Positions 12,380 to 22,924 of a stretch of 64,000 bases of DNA are shown in pieces. Origin of the DNA: Zeus faber. Lineage: Eukaryota; Chordata; Actinopteri; Zeiformes; Zeidae. The notes under the pieces were generated by a model. It made no database searches and was not told the DNA's origin. It saw only the letters and a program-made list of their open reading frames with translations. Location: positions 2,294,001 through 2,358,000 of the forward strand of contig OY482861.1 of assembly GCA_960531495.1 (NCBI GenBank). Reading direction: 5' to 3'. Every line of letters begins with the position of its first letter. The first letter of the stretch is position 1. The position numbers and the translations under genes are program-made.

Positions 12380-12767
12380 CAACTAGCTTTCCCCGAGTTG
12401 CATCGCCGCGTCAGCCGCGTCAGCCGCGTCAGCCGCGTCAGCGATTGGCTCCCTTCCTAGTTCCTAGTTGCCAGTTCCAAGTTCCAAGTTCCTAGTTTAT
12501 GTCTTGTTGTCTCGCCTTCCCTTCACCTGTCTGTCTCCGCTGGTCGACCAGGACTCTCCACCCAGCCTGGTTCCCCGTCTCTCCACCCGGATCCTGGACC
12601 CCATCTCCTGGTCATCATCGTCCCTGTCCTGCCCTGCTCCTTCCCCCCCTGACCAGGTCCCTCCGGCCAGCTCCACCGTCCCGGTTAATAAACATCACTT
12701 TATTATTTGCCTGCCTCCCGTGTCCCTGTGTCGTGCGTTTGGGTTCCTCCCTGTTCTGGTCGTGACA
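12380..12767 (+). repeat. 3' LTR of the Gypsy fossil (shorter copy)
   Basis: This region matches the later part of the 5' LTR, including the CTAGTTC-type tandem run, the AATAAA and the GTCGTGACA terminus. It also carries a small tandem array of a CGCGTCAGC 9-mer at about 12408-12443, which the 5' LTR lacks. Confidence 0.88.
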
Positions 12768-12772
12768 GTACA

Positions 12773-14414
12773 TCCAGTATGTATACACACACAGTCATGT
12801 TAACCTATACACTGTGGTTTAAACAGGACTACGTACTACCCATATGCACTCACAGCACCGTGTATATCCTCTCCCACCACACACATTCACATAACAAACC
12901 GTCCCGGCACACACACACACACACACACACACACAATGATGCAAGTCATATCAACACAGCTGAAGCCGCCTTGTGTTATGAATTCCTCTCATGCCGCAGC
13001 CTTCAGCTCTCCAGTAGCTCTCCAGCAGCTCCTCGTGTCCCAGCAGAGCTGCCGTGCAGTTGTTCTGCTGCTAAAGGCTGTCAACGTTCAGCGGGCGGAC
13101 GCTCGTTTGCCCCCACCCTCCGAGCTCCCCTGCCATCCAGGGTCCTTCTGACCCCCCCCCCCACCCCCTTTAGCAGGGAGCTTGCCATCCTGCTTCTGTG
13201 TGTGGCCAGAGTCCACCGCTGCACACATCCCCTGGCCGACACGGCCCGTTGTGTTGTTTTTTTTTTATAATAGGGGGGATAAACAAAGTGTGTGTGTGGC
13301 GGAACAATCTCACGGGTTACAGGGGCCAAGTTGGGTTCACCTGTCGACGATGACGAAGCCCGGCATTGACGTGCAAGCTTGGCGGCGGTAGTGGAGTCGG
13401 GTGGTGGGGGTAGGCAGACTCAGAGCTTTACAAGGAGCGGGGCCGGGAAATGTGGCGCACGGCTGAAGGCGACGTAGCTAAATCACCTCCACGGGGTGTT
13501 TACGGGGAAGGATCATTAGCGAGCTCGGCTACCTGCGTTACCCCTCGCTCTCCCTCCGTCAGCGTTTCGGCAGGAGTCCAGGGAGTCTGATGCCCTCATT
13601 AATAAAGATTACTATCTTATCCTACAATGAATAGTAGTAATTTTAATAATTATGCCGAACAGCGATAAATTTAATCTCATTAAATTAATGCCCAATCGTT
13701 CTTCTTTACAAAGAATAATCCACGTATTCATAATAATAAATAATAATTTGGTTATCAAAATGCGTCATTATAGACGTTTTTTTTAATATCTTAATGGTAT
13801 ATTTTGTACGATCACATTAGCATGATGTAATAATAATTTTGGGAATGCATTATTAAAATATATTAAAATAATTTATTTGGATGGAGTAATTTTTTGGAGA
13901 AGCTTCCGCATTGCGGGAGGAGAACGTCTGAGAGAAGCACACTATATTTACCCTATCTCCTCATGCCGTGACTGTGCCCAATATTGAAACAGCAGAAGAA
14001 GAACGGGGGCAATAAAATGGATATAGAGTAAGTGCACGAAAAAAAAATGTTTTAGAAAGTTAACTTTTCAATTGTTACACGTTTTTGCTGTTAAATGCTA
14101 GCAGTTTTGTGTTATAACACGATATAACACGGAGAGATTATGCATGCAAAAGTTAATGACTTTGTTTTATTTTATAAAGCCGTTTTTAACATGCACAGTA
14201 TCTAGCTTTAGTTAAATGTGTGTTGGAGTGGAGTGTTAACTAGCATTTAGATTTAGTTTACTGTGTGTTGGTGCAGGGAGACGGTACTGTGAGAGAGAGA
14301 CGGTTTTCAAACAGACAGACGGACCCGCTAGCTAAGTTTCACTTGATCGGTTCTCCACCAAAGCGTGCTGAGAGAGTCCGGACTGTTTTTTGCCAGTTTA
14401 GACTTTATTTGAAG
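12773..14414. other. Non-coding spacer with a CA microsatellite, nothing recognised
   Basis: The segment holds a CA run at 12908-12935, a C-rich patch near 13150 and a T tract near 13258. A GC-rich stretch at about 13300-13580 gives way to an AT-rich stretch at about 13600-13900. Short open frames here show no family I recognise. The GC-to-AT step could be an old CpG-rich promoter, but nothing downstream confirms it. Confidence 0.5.
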
Positions 14415-14620
14415 GTACAATGGTACCTCGACTTATGACTGCATCTACTTACTAATCCAAGATACGATAGTCGCGAAAATTAGCATCGTCTTACGACTGA
14501 CTGCTCCAAGATACGACCGTGGAAATTTGTAGTTGGCGCGTCGGCGTCAGTCAGCGGGCGACCTACATCGTGTGTGCACGTTGTTCGTGGCTTATCGATT
14601 TTTTTTTCATATTTACTGTG
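14415..14620. mobile_element. Edge of a Tigger/mariner-like DNA transposon (tentative)
   Basis: The words TGGTACCTCGACTTATGAC and CCAAGATACGA, with their near-repeats, resemble the terminal region of Tigger-type Tc1/mariner elements as I remember it. I could not find a matching inverted terminus downstream, so this would be one end of a decayed copy. The identification rests on recall only. Confidence 0.35.
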
Positions 14621-15224
14621 TTTGTGCTGTGCGTTTTGTTTTTTTGTTTTTTAACTTATGAAAGCAATATGTGCTCTCTGTCATTTGGGTGGGCCGGCTG
14701 TACAAGTGGTTGCCTGCTGAAATAGAATATTTTCTGCAATGATATCTGTTATCCTCGGGCAGTGCCTGACTTTAAGGATAAACAGTAAAAGATAACATTT
14801 ATAAAGTCGCGATCATGTGGGACATCTGGAACAATCACAGCATCCCATTTTGCTGGTTCATACACATTGCTGTATGGAGGTGATTTAGCAGCATGAGAAA
14901 TGTACCACTGAATTTTGGAGTCCTAAATAGTTGTAACTGGTTCTAATGTTGTGGCTGATCGGTGTGTATGTTGTTGTATGATGTTGTTGTGATTTTATTT
15001 TTTCCTATTGAAATAAAAAAAAAATGAAAGTCAAACCTGATTTTAAATTTCACTCATCCTTTGGTCATGAAATGGAAAAATAATTTTTCAATTTTGATTT
15101 TTGTATCTCCAAAAAAGCAAAATTTGAAAACCACTCATACCCCATTTTTTCCATTTCTGATTCTGAATTGAGAATAGAGTAACCAAAAGATACAGCGATT
15201 GAAAGACCTGGTCTACACTCCTAA
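14621..15224. other. AT-rich non-coding spacer
   Basis: The segment is AT-rich with several A and T homopolymers. I see no gene or clear repeat structure, apart from a possible continuation of the preceding transposon remnant. Confidence 0.5.
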
Positions 15225-15260
15225 TTGTATTTGTCCTTTTACATTTCTATTTCTATCTTA

Positions 15261-15484
15261 GAAATCTCTGAGAGAAGGAGGTGGTTACCTGAGGAGGTCC
15301 ATGCGGTGGAAAAGAACCTGAAGGCTTTCATTGAAAGTGGTAAAGTGCCGGGAAGGACTGAGTGTGATGCATGTATTAGAGCTTCACCTGAAGCTCTAAA
15401 CCAGCGAAGCTGGACTGCATTGAAGTACTATGTAAAAAATCGTATCACTGCCATCCAATGCGAAAGTGCGAGAATAATTTATTA
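15261..15484 (+). pseudogene. Exon-like SANT/Myb-flavoured fragment
   Basis: After a pyrimidine-rich stretch ending TATCTTAG, a good 3' splice site, an open frame of about 74 codons runs to a TAA at 15482. It contains RRRWLPEEVHAVEKNLKAF, a C-x2-C pair, and SWTALKYYVKNRI. The W...EE...AV spacing resembles a Myb/SANT-type helix. I recall similar C-terminal exons in many uncharacterised fish proteins, often transposon-related, but cannot name the family. No upstream exon in a matching phase was found. A candidate first exon near 14018 ends in the wrong phase. It could be the last exon of a host gene or a stray piece of a domesticated or decayed element. Confidence 0.4.
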
Positions 15485-15664
15485 ATAGAGTTGTTAAAGC
15501 ATTTGCTCAAACATGTTGGTTCACGTTGCTCAAAAATGTTGGTTCATTTGATGCAACTTCATTTTTGATGATGTTTGTGTTGTTCGTTGGCATCCTGAGT
15601 ACCCAGGTATACACTGGAGTTCAACTAGTTATTGATTTTATCAGGCGAAAACATTGATAATTAG

Positions 15665-16134
15665 TAGTTAGGTGCAGTCAAAGGCCGCAAGTCAATTCAT
15701 CTGCTGATAACAACTGACTCTACGGTGGCCAACGGGAAAACTCTACAACTAAAGAAAATACATGTAAATAGACAAAACGCAAGCAAATTTAGAAAATGTC
15801 ATCATCAATTTGACAACACAGGCAACAACACAATGGAAAAGTTCACGAAGGAACAAACTTAAAATAAAAACATCAAGAAATGTTTGTGTATCATATCTGA
15901 TATATTCCCCAAATGAAGTGTCCTCGGTGAATTGCTTTTAAGTTTGTTTCTGTGCAAATGTTTCCATTGTTTTGCATCTCTTGCCTGTGTTGTCAAATTG
16001 ATGATGATGTTTTCTGAATTTGCTTGTGTTTTGTCTATTTGCAGTGAGTTTTCCTGCCGACCACCGTAGGGTAGGTTTTTATCAGCAGATTAATTGAAAA
16101 TGGATAGTTAGGTGCAGGCAAAGGCCAAAGGTCA
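15665..16134. mobile_element. Palindromic MITE-like element between 30-bp direct repeats
   Basis: The block 15693-16096 is a near-complete inverted repeat. The left arm starts CAATTCATCTGCTGATAAC, and the right arm, read in reverse complement, starts CAATTAATCTGCTGATAAA. Pairing continues inward through CTACGGTGG, AGACAAAACGCAAGC and ATCATCAATTTGACAACAC down to an ACAAACTTAAAA pair near 15853 and 15940, leaving a loop of about 70 bp. Outside the arms, 15665-15694 and 16105-16134 are direct repeats of 30 bp with about four mismatches (TAGTTAGGTGCAGTCAAAGG versus TAGTTAGGTGCAGGCAAAGG at their starts). There is no coding capacity. Foldback MITEs are known, but a 30-bp flanking direct repeat is too long for a normal transposase duplication. 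Confidence 0.75.
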
Positions 16135-17007
16135 GGGTTTACCACCATACTACTCTTCCCCCGCGTGAATACATTGCACTTTTTCTTTGTTACAAAGCAT
16201 ATCAGGAGACTTACTAAGCCCTGTGTGAGCCCTTGTTTGTTTTCTTGTGCCATCTGCTCCTTTTTATTTTATAATAAATAATTGTAATTTTTTATCTACC
16301 TTTTGTACAGTGGGTGTAGGTTTATTCCCCGTTCGATTAAGTTTGGAAGAAAATATTATACTGTCAAAACCATCAAATTCAATAACAATTGATTCTGTGC
16401 TCTCTTTTAAAGTATATGTGGTATTTGTCATACTTATCTGGAAATCAATTGATGAACCGGTATTTAAGTCGAAAATGATCTGCATAATATGCTCAAATTT
16501 ACTACATTTACTTACAGCGTGCCTAGGTAGAAAAATATTCTTTACTTTCCAATTTTTGATATGTTTAAGTGGTGTTGGCCTGAGGCCTGATTTCTTAAAT
16601 TGGTTGTATATCCTTTCAAATTAATAATTGTACTTTTGGAAGGTTTATATTTTTCAATCAGAATCTGACCTATTGATTAAAAAAAGTGTTCAGTGTCAAA
16701 GTTTGCATTTCAATAGACCATAACATGGTGGGTCCCCTGTGTAATCAAAAAGTCAGGTGGGGTTCCCATGAGGCTCAAAAATTCAGGTCTAAAATCTTTT
16801 TGAGGGTTATCATTTTTTAAAGTAGTTTTTGTATCATCAAAAAATGATCCGTGATTTATGTACTCAACACTAAACGTTTTACGAGACACAAGGACGCGTT
16901 AGCATGGGGTATGCCACGTGAAAACCCCAGCATGCAATGGGGGGCGTACCTTCGTATTCCTGTCTATTATTTGTCCGCATTTTGTTAATTGTTTATATTC
17001 TTGTTAT
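16135..17007. other. Non-coding spacer, no gene recognised
   Basis: The segment is AT-rich. An open frame of 125 codons at 16247-16624 is rich in hydrophobic residues, has no motif I know, and overlaps an equally open minus-strand frame. I treat it as chance. Confidence 0.5.
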
Positions 17008-17090
17008 TTACATTTACATTTACATTTAGTCATTAAGCAGATGCTTTTATCCAAAGCGACTTACAAGGGAGAATAACATTCAAGCAACAG
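17008..17090 (-). mobile_element. L2/SINE 3' tail fragment
   Basis: The fragment carries the same tail as the L2 at 5936: tandem TTACAT units, then TTTAGTCATTAAGCAGATGC, TTTTATCCAAAGCGACTTAC and AAGGGAGAATAACATTCAAG. It is oriented the same way, with its 3' end on the left. Nothing beyond the tail is recognisable, so it is a 5'-truncated LINE or a SINE remnant. Confidence 0.8.
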
Positions 17091-17570
17091 CTATTTCTCT
17101 ACATTCTGCTGGTACTTGTAGAGTTAATTGACTAACCGATATGATGGTCTATAGACCAATCAATAGAAAAAATAGTTTCACCTTAACAGCCAGCATTAAG
17201 GTTTTTGGATGCTTTAAATTGCAGTACACTTGTTCTAGAAAATGATCAGTTTCTAAGTTATGGAGCCATTTCAAAATGTTATTGTCGAATTAGTGTCTTG
17301 TGCTGTTCTTATTTATCTATTGTGCCTCAACACTTTTAGAAGCCTCGTGGAAAGTCAGTAGTATTTATTTTGGGTTTTTGTCTGTTAAGAAACAGGTGAT
17401 CACCAGAAAGTGCGCCTGTAGCCAATTTCCACCGTGACTGGACGAAGCCACAAGCTGGTCATTACAGCAGAGTCTCCAGATAAGAAGGTATTTTTGTTTG
17501 ATTATTTATGAACAATACTTGAAGACAAAAGTTGTGATTTTCATGAAAAAAAAAGACTTTCTATGTTTCT
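17091..17570. other. Spacer before the SGNH-like remnant
   Basis: I see no clear gene in this stretch. It may include upstream introns or exons of the decayed SGNH-like gene. The words near 17400-17490 look exon-like in composition, but I cannot assign them. Confidence 0.4.
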
Positions 17571-18618
17571 AGTTTGTACTTCTTGTTGGTGACTCCCATC
17601 TAGGGAGCATTGTGGATGGATTTGTGAAGATGCCAGGGGACCGAGGTACTGAATGCTTTTTTGTCTCGGAGACCTGACGCAGTTTGTGTTGTAGCCCCTA
17701 GCAGCGACTTGACGGCCAGCAGGACCATCGACGAGGCAGCAGTAGACTTTCGCAGCCTCCTGGTCAGTGTCTGCAGTCGCTGGCCAAAGTTACGCTTCAT
17801 GTTTAGTACATTTTTGGTAGTATTGGTACTATTAATACTTTTGCTTTGTGAGCTCTGCAGAACATATTTTACATTTTGAAAACAAATGTACTGTAATAAA
17901 CACCTTTTTTTTTTTGTGTGTTTGTATAGGTGTTTGTCCTGGACTTCCTTCCGCGTCTGACTATTTGCTCCGTGAGGAATACCATCCTGTGGCGGCATGC
18001 ATGGGAAGCATATTTTAATTTTAGTACAGTTAAATGTATAACGGAGTATATATTTTTAGACAAACCAATTCAATAAATATTTCTAATGAACAAAGTTGAC
18101 ATCTATGTATGCATATTTCTATTCGTCCTAATCGTTGTTTTAAGGCATCAAGTACTTTTCTGCAGCCAACCACTTCCCATTGAACCACCCAGAGCTGTGA
18201 AGCAGAGATGGTGTAAGTACAATTGTACAATTTGTTGTCATGTCACGTGATGGCTATTTTATGAATAACTTTGCTATGTTGTGAAACCATGGCCCTGTGA
18301 CATTGCTGTGAAATGCTGCTTATCGCCAACTGGAGACAACAGCGCCGCCAACAGCACGAAAGTCAAAGGTTTCTCCCGGCAGGCCAGTTCCAACATTCTC
18401 TCCAAAAGTGGTTGTGAAGGGAGAGCTCATCGTGCCTCATCCTTCACCTAACCCTTTTGAGTGGAGACTGGTTGGAAGGGGCAGAAAGATAATCGGTTGC
18501 ACACTGTTATTGTTGGGGTAAGACCCTCTGGAAACTGTGATAGTCTCTGATATTCACTCAAAGTGTACCGATTTTCATTAAACAATTTTAATATGTTTGT
18601 TATGAAACATATGGACAT

Positions 18619-18619
<1 letters not shown>

Positions 18620-18649
<30 letters not shown>
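18620..18649. repeat. CA microsatellite
   Basis: An uninterrupted AC run of 30 bp lies within a probable intron of the SGNH-like remnant. Confidence 0.95.
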
Positions 18650-18652
<3 letters not shown>

Positions 18653-18803
18653 CTAACACACTTTAATTAACTGAACAACTTACCAGTGAGCGCTCCGGGC
18701 TACAGTTGATTCTGCTGTCGGCTCCCCTCAACCGTCCTCTATTGTTTTGTATCCAGGAGATTTTCTGCAGTTTGTTGGTTTTTTTATTCTCTTTTTAGTT
18801 AGT

Positions 18804-18830
18804 AGTTTAGTTTAGTTTAGTTTAGTTTAG
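18804..18830. repeat. TTTAG pentanucleotide microsatellite
   Basis: Five tandem copies of TTTAG occur within a T-rich stretch. Confidence 0.9.
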
Positions 18831-19482
18831 TAGTTAGTGCTTTTAGTTGGCCTTTTGTCAAGACATTGTCTTAAATCGACATTTTGCTCTATGATTTCAC
18901 AGGTGGACACAACACCAGTAGCGTCGCCGGAATGATCCATCCCGTTATCAACTTGTTCCATCGCATCTTTCTAGCGCTGTCCAGTGTGGAGAATTTTATA
19001 TTGTTTTTATATCAACAATTGTATATCAATTTTATATCAAGAAAATTTTGCTTTGCTTACATGGGAAAGCCACGGTGGGACATTGGCAGAAAGCTACTGC
19101 CTCCAAGAGGACACTGGGAACGGAGCAGGTTTGCTTTGTTCGTTGTTTTTCTTCTTTTTTCAATGACATTTTTGATAGTAGTACTTCATTTTAGTTTTAT
19201 TTTGTCCATGCATTCCATTCTCTTGCTTTTTTTTAGGGGAAGGCAGCACCAACCGTTGTGGAGGTGTCTTCAAAGCCACACCTGCCAGTGATGTGCCAGT
19301 TCTTGTGAAGGAATAGCAGCGCTCTCAAACATTTGTCAAAGGTCAGAGTGATGCTGCTCCTTATTATCCTGATATGGAGAGTGCTACAGTGTTTTCTGAT
19401 GTTGCAGCAGAGCTTGACGCTAGCAGTTCTGTCATGGGAACAATTGATGTCACTTCTATCAGCGGAACAGGTGATAGCTGAG

Positions 19483-19849
19483 AACATTTTTTAACAAAGA
19501 AAAACGTAGAACACTTTCAGTGCCGGGAAAGCATACGTTGAGTGTTTACACAAATGGTCCTTTTACGATCTAGAAAAACTGAGATAACGACTAAAACTTT
19601 CGTGACAGTGATATACAGGAATGTAAGATCTCCTGTGAAAGAGTCGGGCGTCACCAAACAAACATATGCCTCAGCATTCAGACATCACTTGGTGGTAGAA
19701 TTATATCATTCATTAACATTGATCATCATTTTTCTCTCACACTCCCTTCTGTTGTTCCCAGTGGAATGATACAAAAGGAAAATGCAATAATGCTTAAGTA
19801 TAATATAATTGAGGCAAAGGGATCAGAAAATGATGTATAAATTGAGTAC
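19483..19849. other. Spacer between the SGNH-like remnant and a retroviral fragment
   Basis: I recognise no gene here. Short open frames occur on both strands without known motifs. Confidence 0.4.
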
Positions 19850-20400
19850 AATACATTTATACAGAGATATTGTTTTATCTGTGTCCTTTTGATGGAGGGG
19901 CCAAGGAAAATGATGACCATATAACAAGGTGGGAAGTGGCCAGGTGTAATCAAATGTGGAGCAGAAGTCCAGCGGTGGAGCCGTCTGTGGGGCGCCAATG
20001 TTGGTGTAGAAAGCCCCTTCGATAACTGCTTCCAAAACACACATTTCTTCGGCTGTGGTAAGGGGAATGGCAGTAACCCAAGTAGCCTATGTAGGTATGG
20101 TTGAAGTGGTTCCATCACAGTTGCAGGGTGAGCAGCGTTCAGCGTACACTCACGTTGTCTCCTCAACGAGTACCTAGAGGGGAGTAGGAACTTTCTTGCG
20201 ATGAGATACGTGTATCCATATTGGTCGTTCTACCACCTTAACTGCTGCAGCAGTGGTGCGGGTCCCTAACCCTGCTGGAAAGGTCCTAGGAATCTGGCAG
20301 AGTTCCAGCTTTTCCTCTGTAAGTCGCGATCACCACCCATTCACCTGGTCAGCGGCCGTGTAGAGGTCCTTCAAGTGGGACGGGTAGGGCTGCTTTGACC
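19850..20400 (-). mobile_element. Endogenous retrovirus fragment (integrase end and env start), broken
   Basis: On the minus strand, pieces resembling the C-terminal domain of a gamma/epsilon-type retroviral integrase (AVKVVERPIWIHVSHRKKV) are followed by a short stretch consistent with the beginning of env. It is a fossil with several breaks, no LTR visible at either side, and no complete gene. The family assignment is from memory. Confidence 0.4.
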
Positions 20401-20630
20401 TGGGCACATAGACTTAAACACTTGGGTGAGAGACACATTTTGACAACATTGTTTGGTATAGGTCCAAGATTGTTAAATGGGCGTTAAATAGTTGAATAGC
20501 AGACTACAGGCTCAGTACAAAAATGAATGTATGCACACTCGTGTAACAACAGAATAATATTATCACAATGTCTAATATGTAGGAGATAATAGGCGGCCAT
20601 TTTGACACGCCCATGCATGGCACCACTAGA
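20401..20630. other. Spacer, nothing recognised
   Basis: This short stretch lies between the retroviral fragment and the nested inverted repeat. I see no feature in it. Confidence 0.4.
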
Positions 20631-21437
20631 ATATCAAATGACACACTGGGACTGACGAGTGTGCAAAGATTTGTGAATTTCCAAGTATCTTTTGGAACAT
20701 GAAATTGTACGTGTTGCCACGCCCACACCGTGTGCCAAAATATATATGTATTTTAATAAGTTTTAGCTGTGAAGGTGTCTTGTAGACACTCGTCAAGTTT
20801 GAAGTCGATCCGATAAATTGCCAAGGAGGAGTTTCGCAGAAGTACAAAGCATGAATATGACTAAAAAGTCAGGAAAATTCAAAATGGCCGACTTCCTGTT
20901 GGTTTTCCGTCATGGCGGAAATATATATTTTTTCCAAGTCTAGAGAGGTTACAAATGTGTACCGAATTTTGGGAGTTTACGTGGAAAAAGGTGAATAGGT
21001 CAGAAAATTATTATTTTATTTTCTAGGGTGGCGTGGCAACACGTAAAATTTCATGTTCCAAAAGATACTTGGAAATTCACGAAACTTTGTGCACTCGTCA
21101 GTCCCAGTGTGGCAATTGATATTCTATGGGTTCCGTGCTTGGGCATGGCAAAATGACCGGACACGCCCTGTTGAAAATTTCAAAACATCAAACCTATTCA
21201 CTTTTTAACATGAAATTGGGTATATTAATGTAACATCACTAGACTCAAAAAAAATTATATTGCCGCCATGACCGACACCCAACCAACAGGAAGGTGGCCA
21301 TATTGGATTTAATGTGCGCAAACTCCTAGGGGATTCATCAGATCGACTTCAAAGTTCGCGAGTGTCTACAAGACACTTTGGGGATTAAATTTATTAAAAC
21401 ATTGGGTTTTCGTCACACAATGTGGGCATGGCACTGT
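20631..21437. repeat. Nested inverted-repeat block of a fish repeat family
   Basis: Three inverted pairs are visible. A (20631-20723) pairs with A' (21030-21124) over about 92 bp, including CACTGGGACTGACGAGTG and TTCCAAGTATCTTTTGGAAC. B (about 20713-20820) pairs with B' (about 21336-21437) around GTGTCTTGTAGACACTCG. C (20881-20934, AATGGCCGACTTCCTGTTGG) pairs with C' (21248-21306). B and C nest as one large palindrome whose loop contains A', while A lies outside. CTATTCACTTTTT also recurs directly near 21195 and 21520. There is no coding capacity. It looks like two non-autonomous foldback units, one inserted in or rearranged against the other. Confidence 0.7.
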
Positions 21438-22680
21438 GTTGAATTGAAGTGTTAACCTGACTTTTGGGGCCTTAAGAAACTCGAAAAATCACAAAACTTT
21501 ACACACTCAAGATCAAACCTATTCACTTTTTTAGTATCTCCTCCGAGATCTGCATAGAATTCCGGCAGGTTTTCCTCTTGTCTTTCTCCTCCGTCGGCGT
21601 ATTGGTAAACACAGTGGCGGCAGGACAAAGAGATCTTAGTACGTACTCCGGTAAGTTGCGAAAAAGTCCGTATGAGGTGTCGAACAGACGTCCAGGAGTG
21701 CTTGTCGTTCATATTGTAATAGCGACAGTGCACTGCATGCAAAAATAAGAACAATACAAATAGTAATAAACACAAAACTAAGAGTTGAATGCAGAGCCGG
21801 TGTGTCCATACTACGGCGCACCCGGAAGTTAGTCCGGGTTAACTCATAAGTTAGCTAGCTTCCTCTGCTGAACCAATATTTTACTAAAATGACTTTTACA
21901 ACTCTCTTTGCTCCAACTTCCATCCTTAACAAAGAATCCCAAATGCATCATTTGCTAACTTTCCCACTTTCATTGTCTTTCACATCAACTTCCATAATCA
22001 TTTCAGCCTGTCAACTAACTTTACAGCTCTCTCGCCTTGTTATATTTTTTTCAAATAAATTTAAAGCCTTACAGTATCCTTTCCAGAAATCCTACCAGAT
22101 ATTTAGATTATAACGCTACTTTTAAACCAAGGACTCCTGTGGGAAACTAGTTTGACATGTTGTGTACAACACACATACTATGCTTACTGTATCTCACATT
22201 TATACATTTGCTTGTTTTTAATCGCGATTTTCATCAGCCATGTAGCTAAACATACCCCGAGACACTGATAAAATGTCTCCGAACTCATCTCATCCATACG
22301 TGCTCCAGAGTGATCCATCGGCCAGGCGGTCACACGCCTCAAACACCATTTCAATCACCCAAGGATTCATTCATTCAACGCTTTTGCTAGGATGGGTCAA
22401 GAATAATCTATAATAATCATGTATTTAATAATGTCGATTTTATTATTGGATAACATAAAGCAAATAAACAGACAAAAACCACGATTCTCTTGATCAATGC
22501 AAAATTGGCTACTTCATAAGTAAGGCATACATTTTTAATGTACAACACATCTCTGAGTACTTAAAAAAGCCCTCTATATAATACATTTCTCTTTATTCTT
22601 CTTCATAATATTGTTCTTATACTGTAGCTAACCAATAATAAATGAAATACTTTTTACCATTAATGCAACTTCTGGTGCTC
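21438..22680. other. Repeat-derived spacer with a weak minus-strand open frame
   Basis: A minus-strand frame around 21640-21820 includes SALSLLQYERQALLDVC, a phrase that reminds me of a leader exon seen in many fish repeat-derived predictions. The adjacent frame is open to 21452. I cannot assign a family. From 21880 to 22680 the sequence is AT-rich and I see nothing. Confidence 0.35.
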
Positions 22681-22701
22681 CTTCGTTTTGCTGATGGCCT
22701 T

Positions 22702-22920
22702 CTAGTCTGGATCATACGTTGTGAGGTTAAGCTTAATGCAGGCGTTGAGGCTTCCATCAGTTAAACTTAAGCGTAGGATGGTCTTAATGTTTCTCAGATG
22801 CGAGAAAGACTGCTCACATGCATTTGTAAAGCCAAACATGGTCAATACGGCATTACTCACACGCTGCATTGTGTGCTGTGTGACGGGACGCTCGTTCCAA
22901 GTTTTAAGAATCAGCTGGTC
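22702..22920 (-). pseudogene. hAT transposase C-terminal (dimerisation) fragment
   Basis: Minus-strand translation gives DQLILKTWNERPVTQ, then VLTMFGFTNACEQSFSHLRN and IKTILRLSLTDGSLNACI, ending PD and TAG at 22702-22704. The MFGxTxxCEQxFSxLRxIK...RxxLTDxxLxA pattern is the conserved C-terminal dimerisation segment of hAT transposases and their domesticated relatives of the ZBED5/EPM2AIP1 type. Only about 73 residues remain. The zinc-finger and DDE catalytic parts are absent. A terminal repeat of the same orientation lies at 23530-23576, so both probably belong to one decayed element. Confidence 0.75.
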
Positions 22921-22924
22921 TTCA

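Larger units (their letters stand above)
10364..12767 (+). mobile_element. Ty3/Gypsy LTR retrotransposon fossil, short and broken
   Basis: The element begins TGTTAGGCCC and ends GTCGTGACA, with the TG...CA termini usual for LTRs. It is flanked on both sides by the same 5-bp word GTACA (10359-10363 and 12768-12772), as expected for a Gypsy-type integration. Parts seen in order are a first LTR, a gag remnant, the first part of a reverse transcriptase, and a second, shorter LTR. It is clearly incomplete, since most of pol is absent, and it carries several breaks. The clean target duplication and closely similar LTRs suggest a fairly young insertion. The gag resembles that of fish Sushi/PEG10-like Gypsy elements. 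Confidence 0.9.
17571..19482 (+). pseudogene. Decayed multi-exon SGNH/GDSL-hydrolase-like gene
   Basis: Exon-like pieces lie in order on the plus strand. First comes VLLVGDSHLGSIVDGF (block I, GDSH) near 17575. Next is [20 protein letters not shown] with SVCSRWPK near 17663-17795, then VFVLDFLPRLTICSVRN after an AG acceptor near 17930. FSAANHFPLNHPEL then an in-frame TGA and SRDG follow near 18150-18210, ending at a good GTAAGT donor where the block V DGVH would be split. PVPTFSPKVVVKGELIVPHP with NPFEWRLVGRGRK lies near 18385-18485. A last piece, YYPDMESATVFSDVAAELD to the TGA, spans 19360-19481 with one earlier in-frame TAG. The first piece has lost the segment between blocks I and III. Similar SGNH proteins recur in fish genomes in my memory, many apparently mobile or multicopy. 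Whether the source was a host gene or an element is unknown. Confidence 0.5.

Noticed and set aside
14018-14031. ATGGATATAGA followed by GTAAGTG as first exon for the exon at 15261
   Set aside because: The donor leaves two bases of a codon, while the acceptor frame needs one, so the two do not join in frame.
16247-16624. 125-codon open frame on the plus strand
   Set aside because: AT-rich hydrophobic peptide without motif, and the opposite strand is also open over the same bases.
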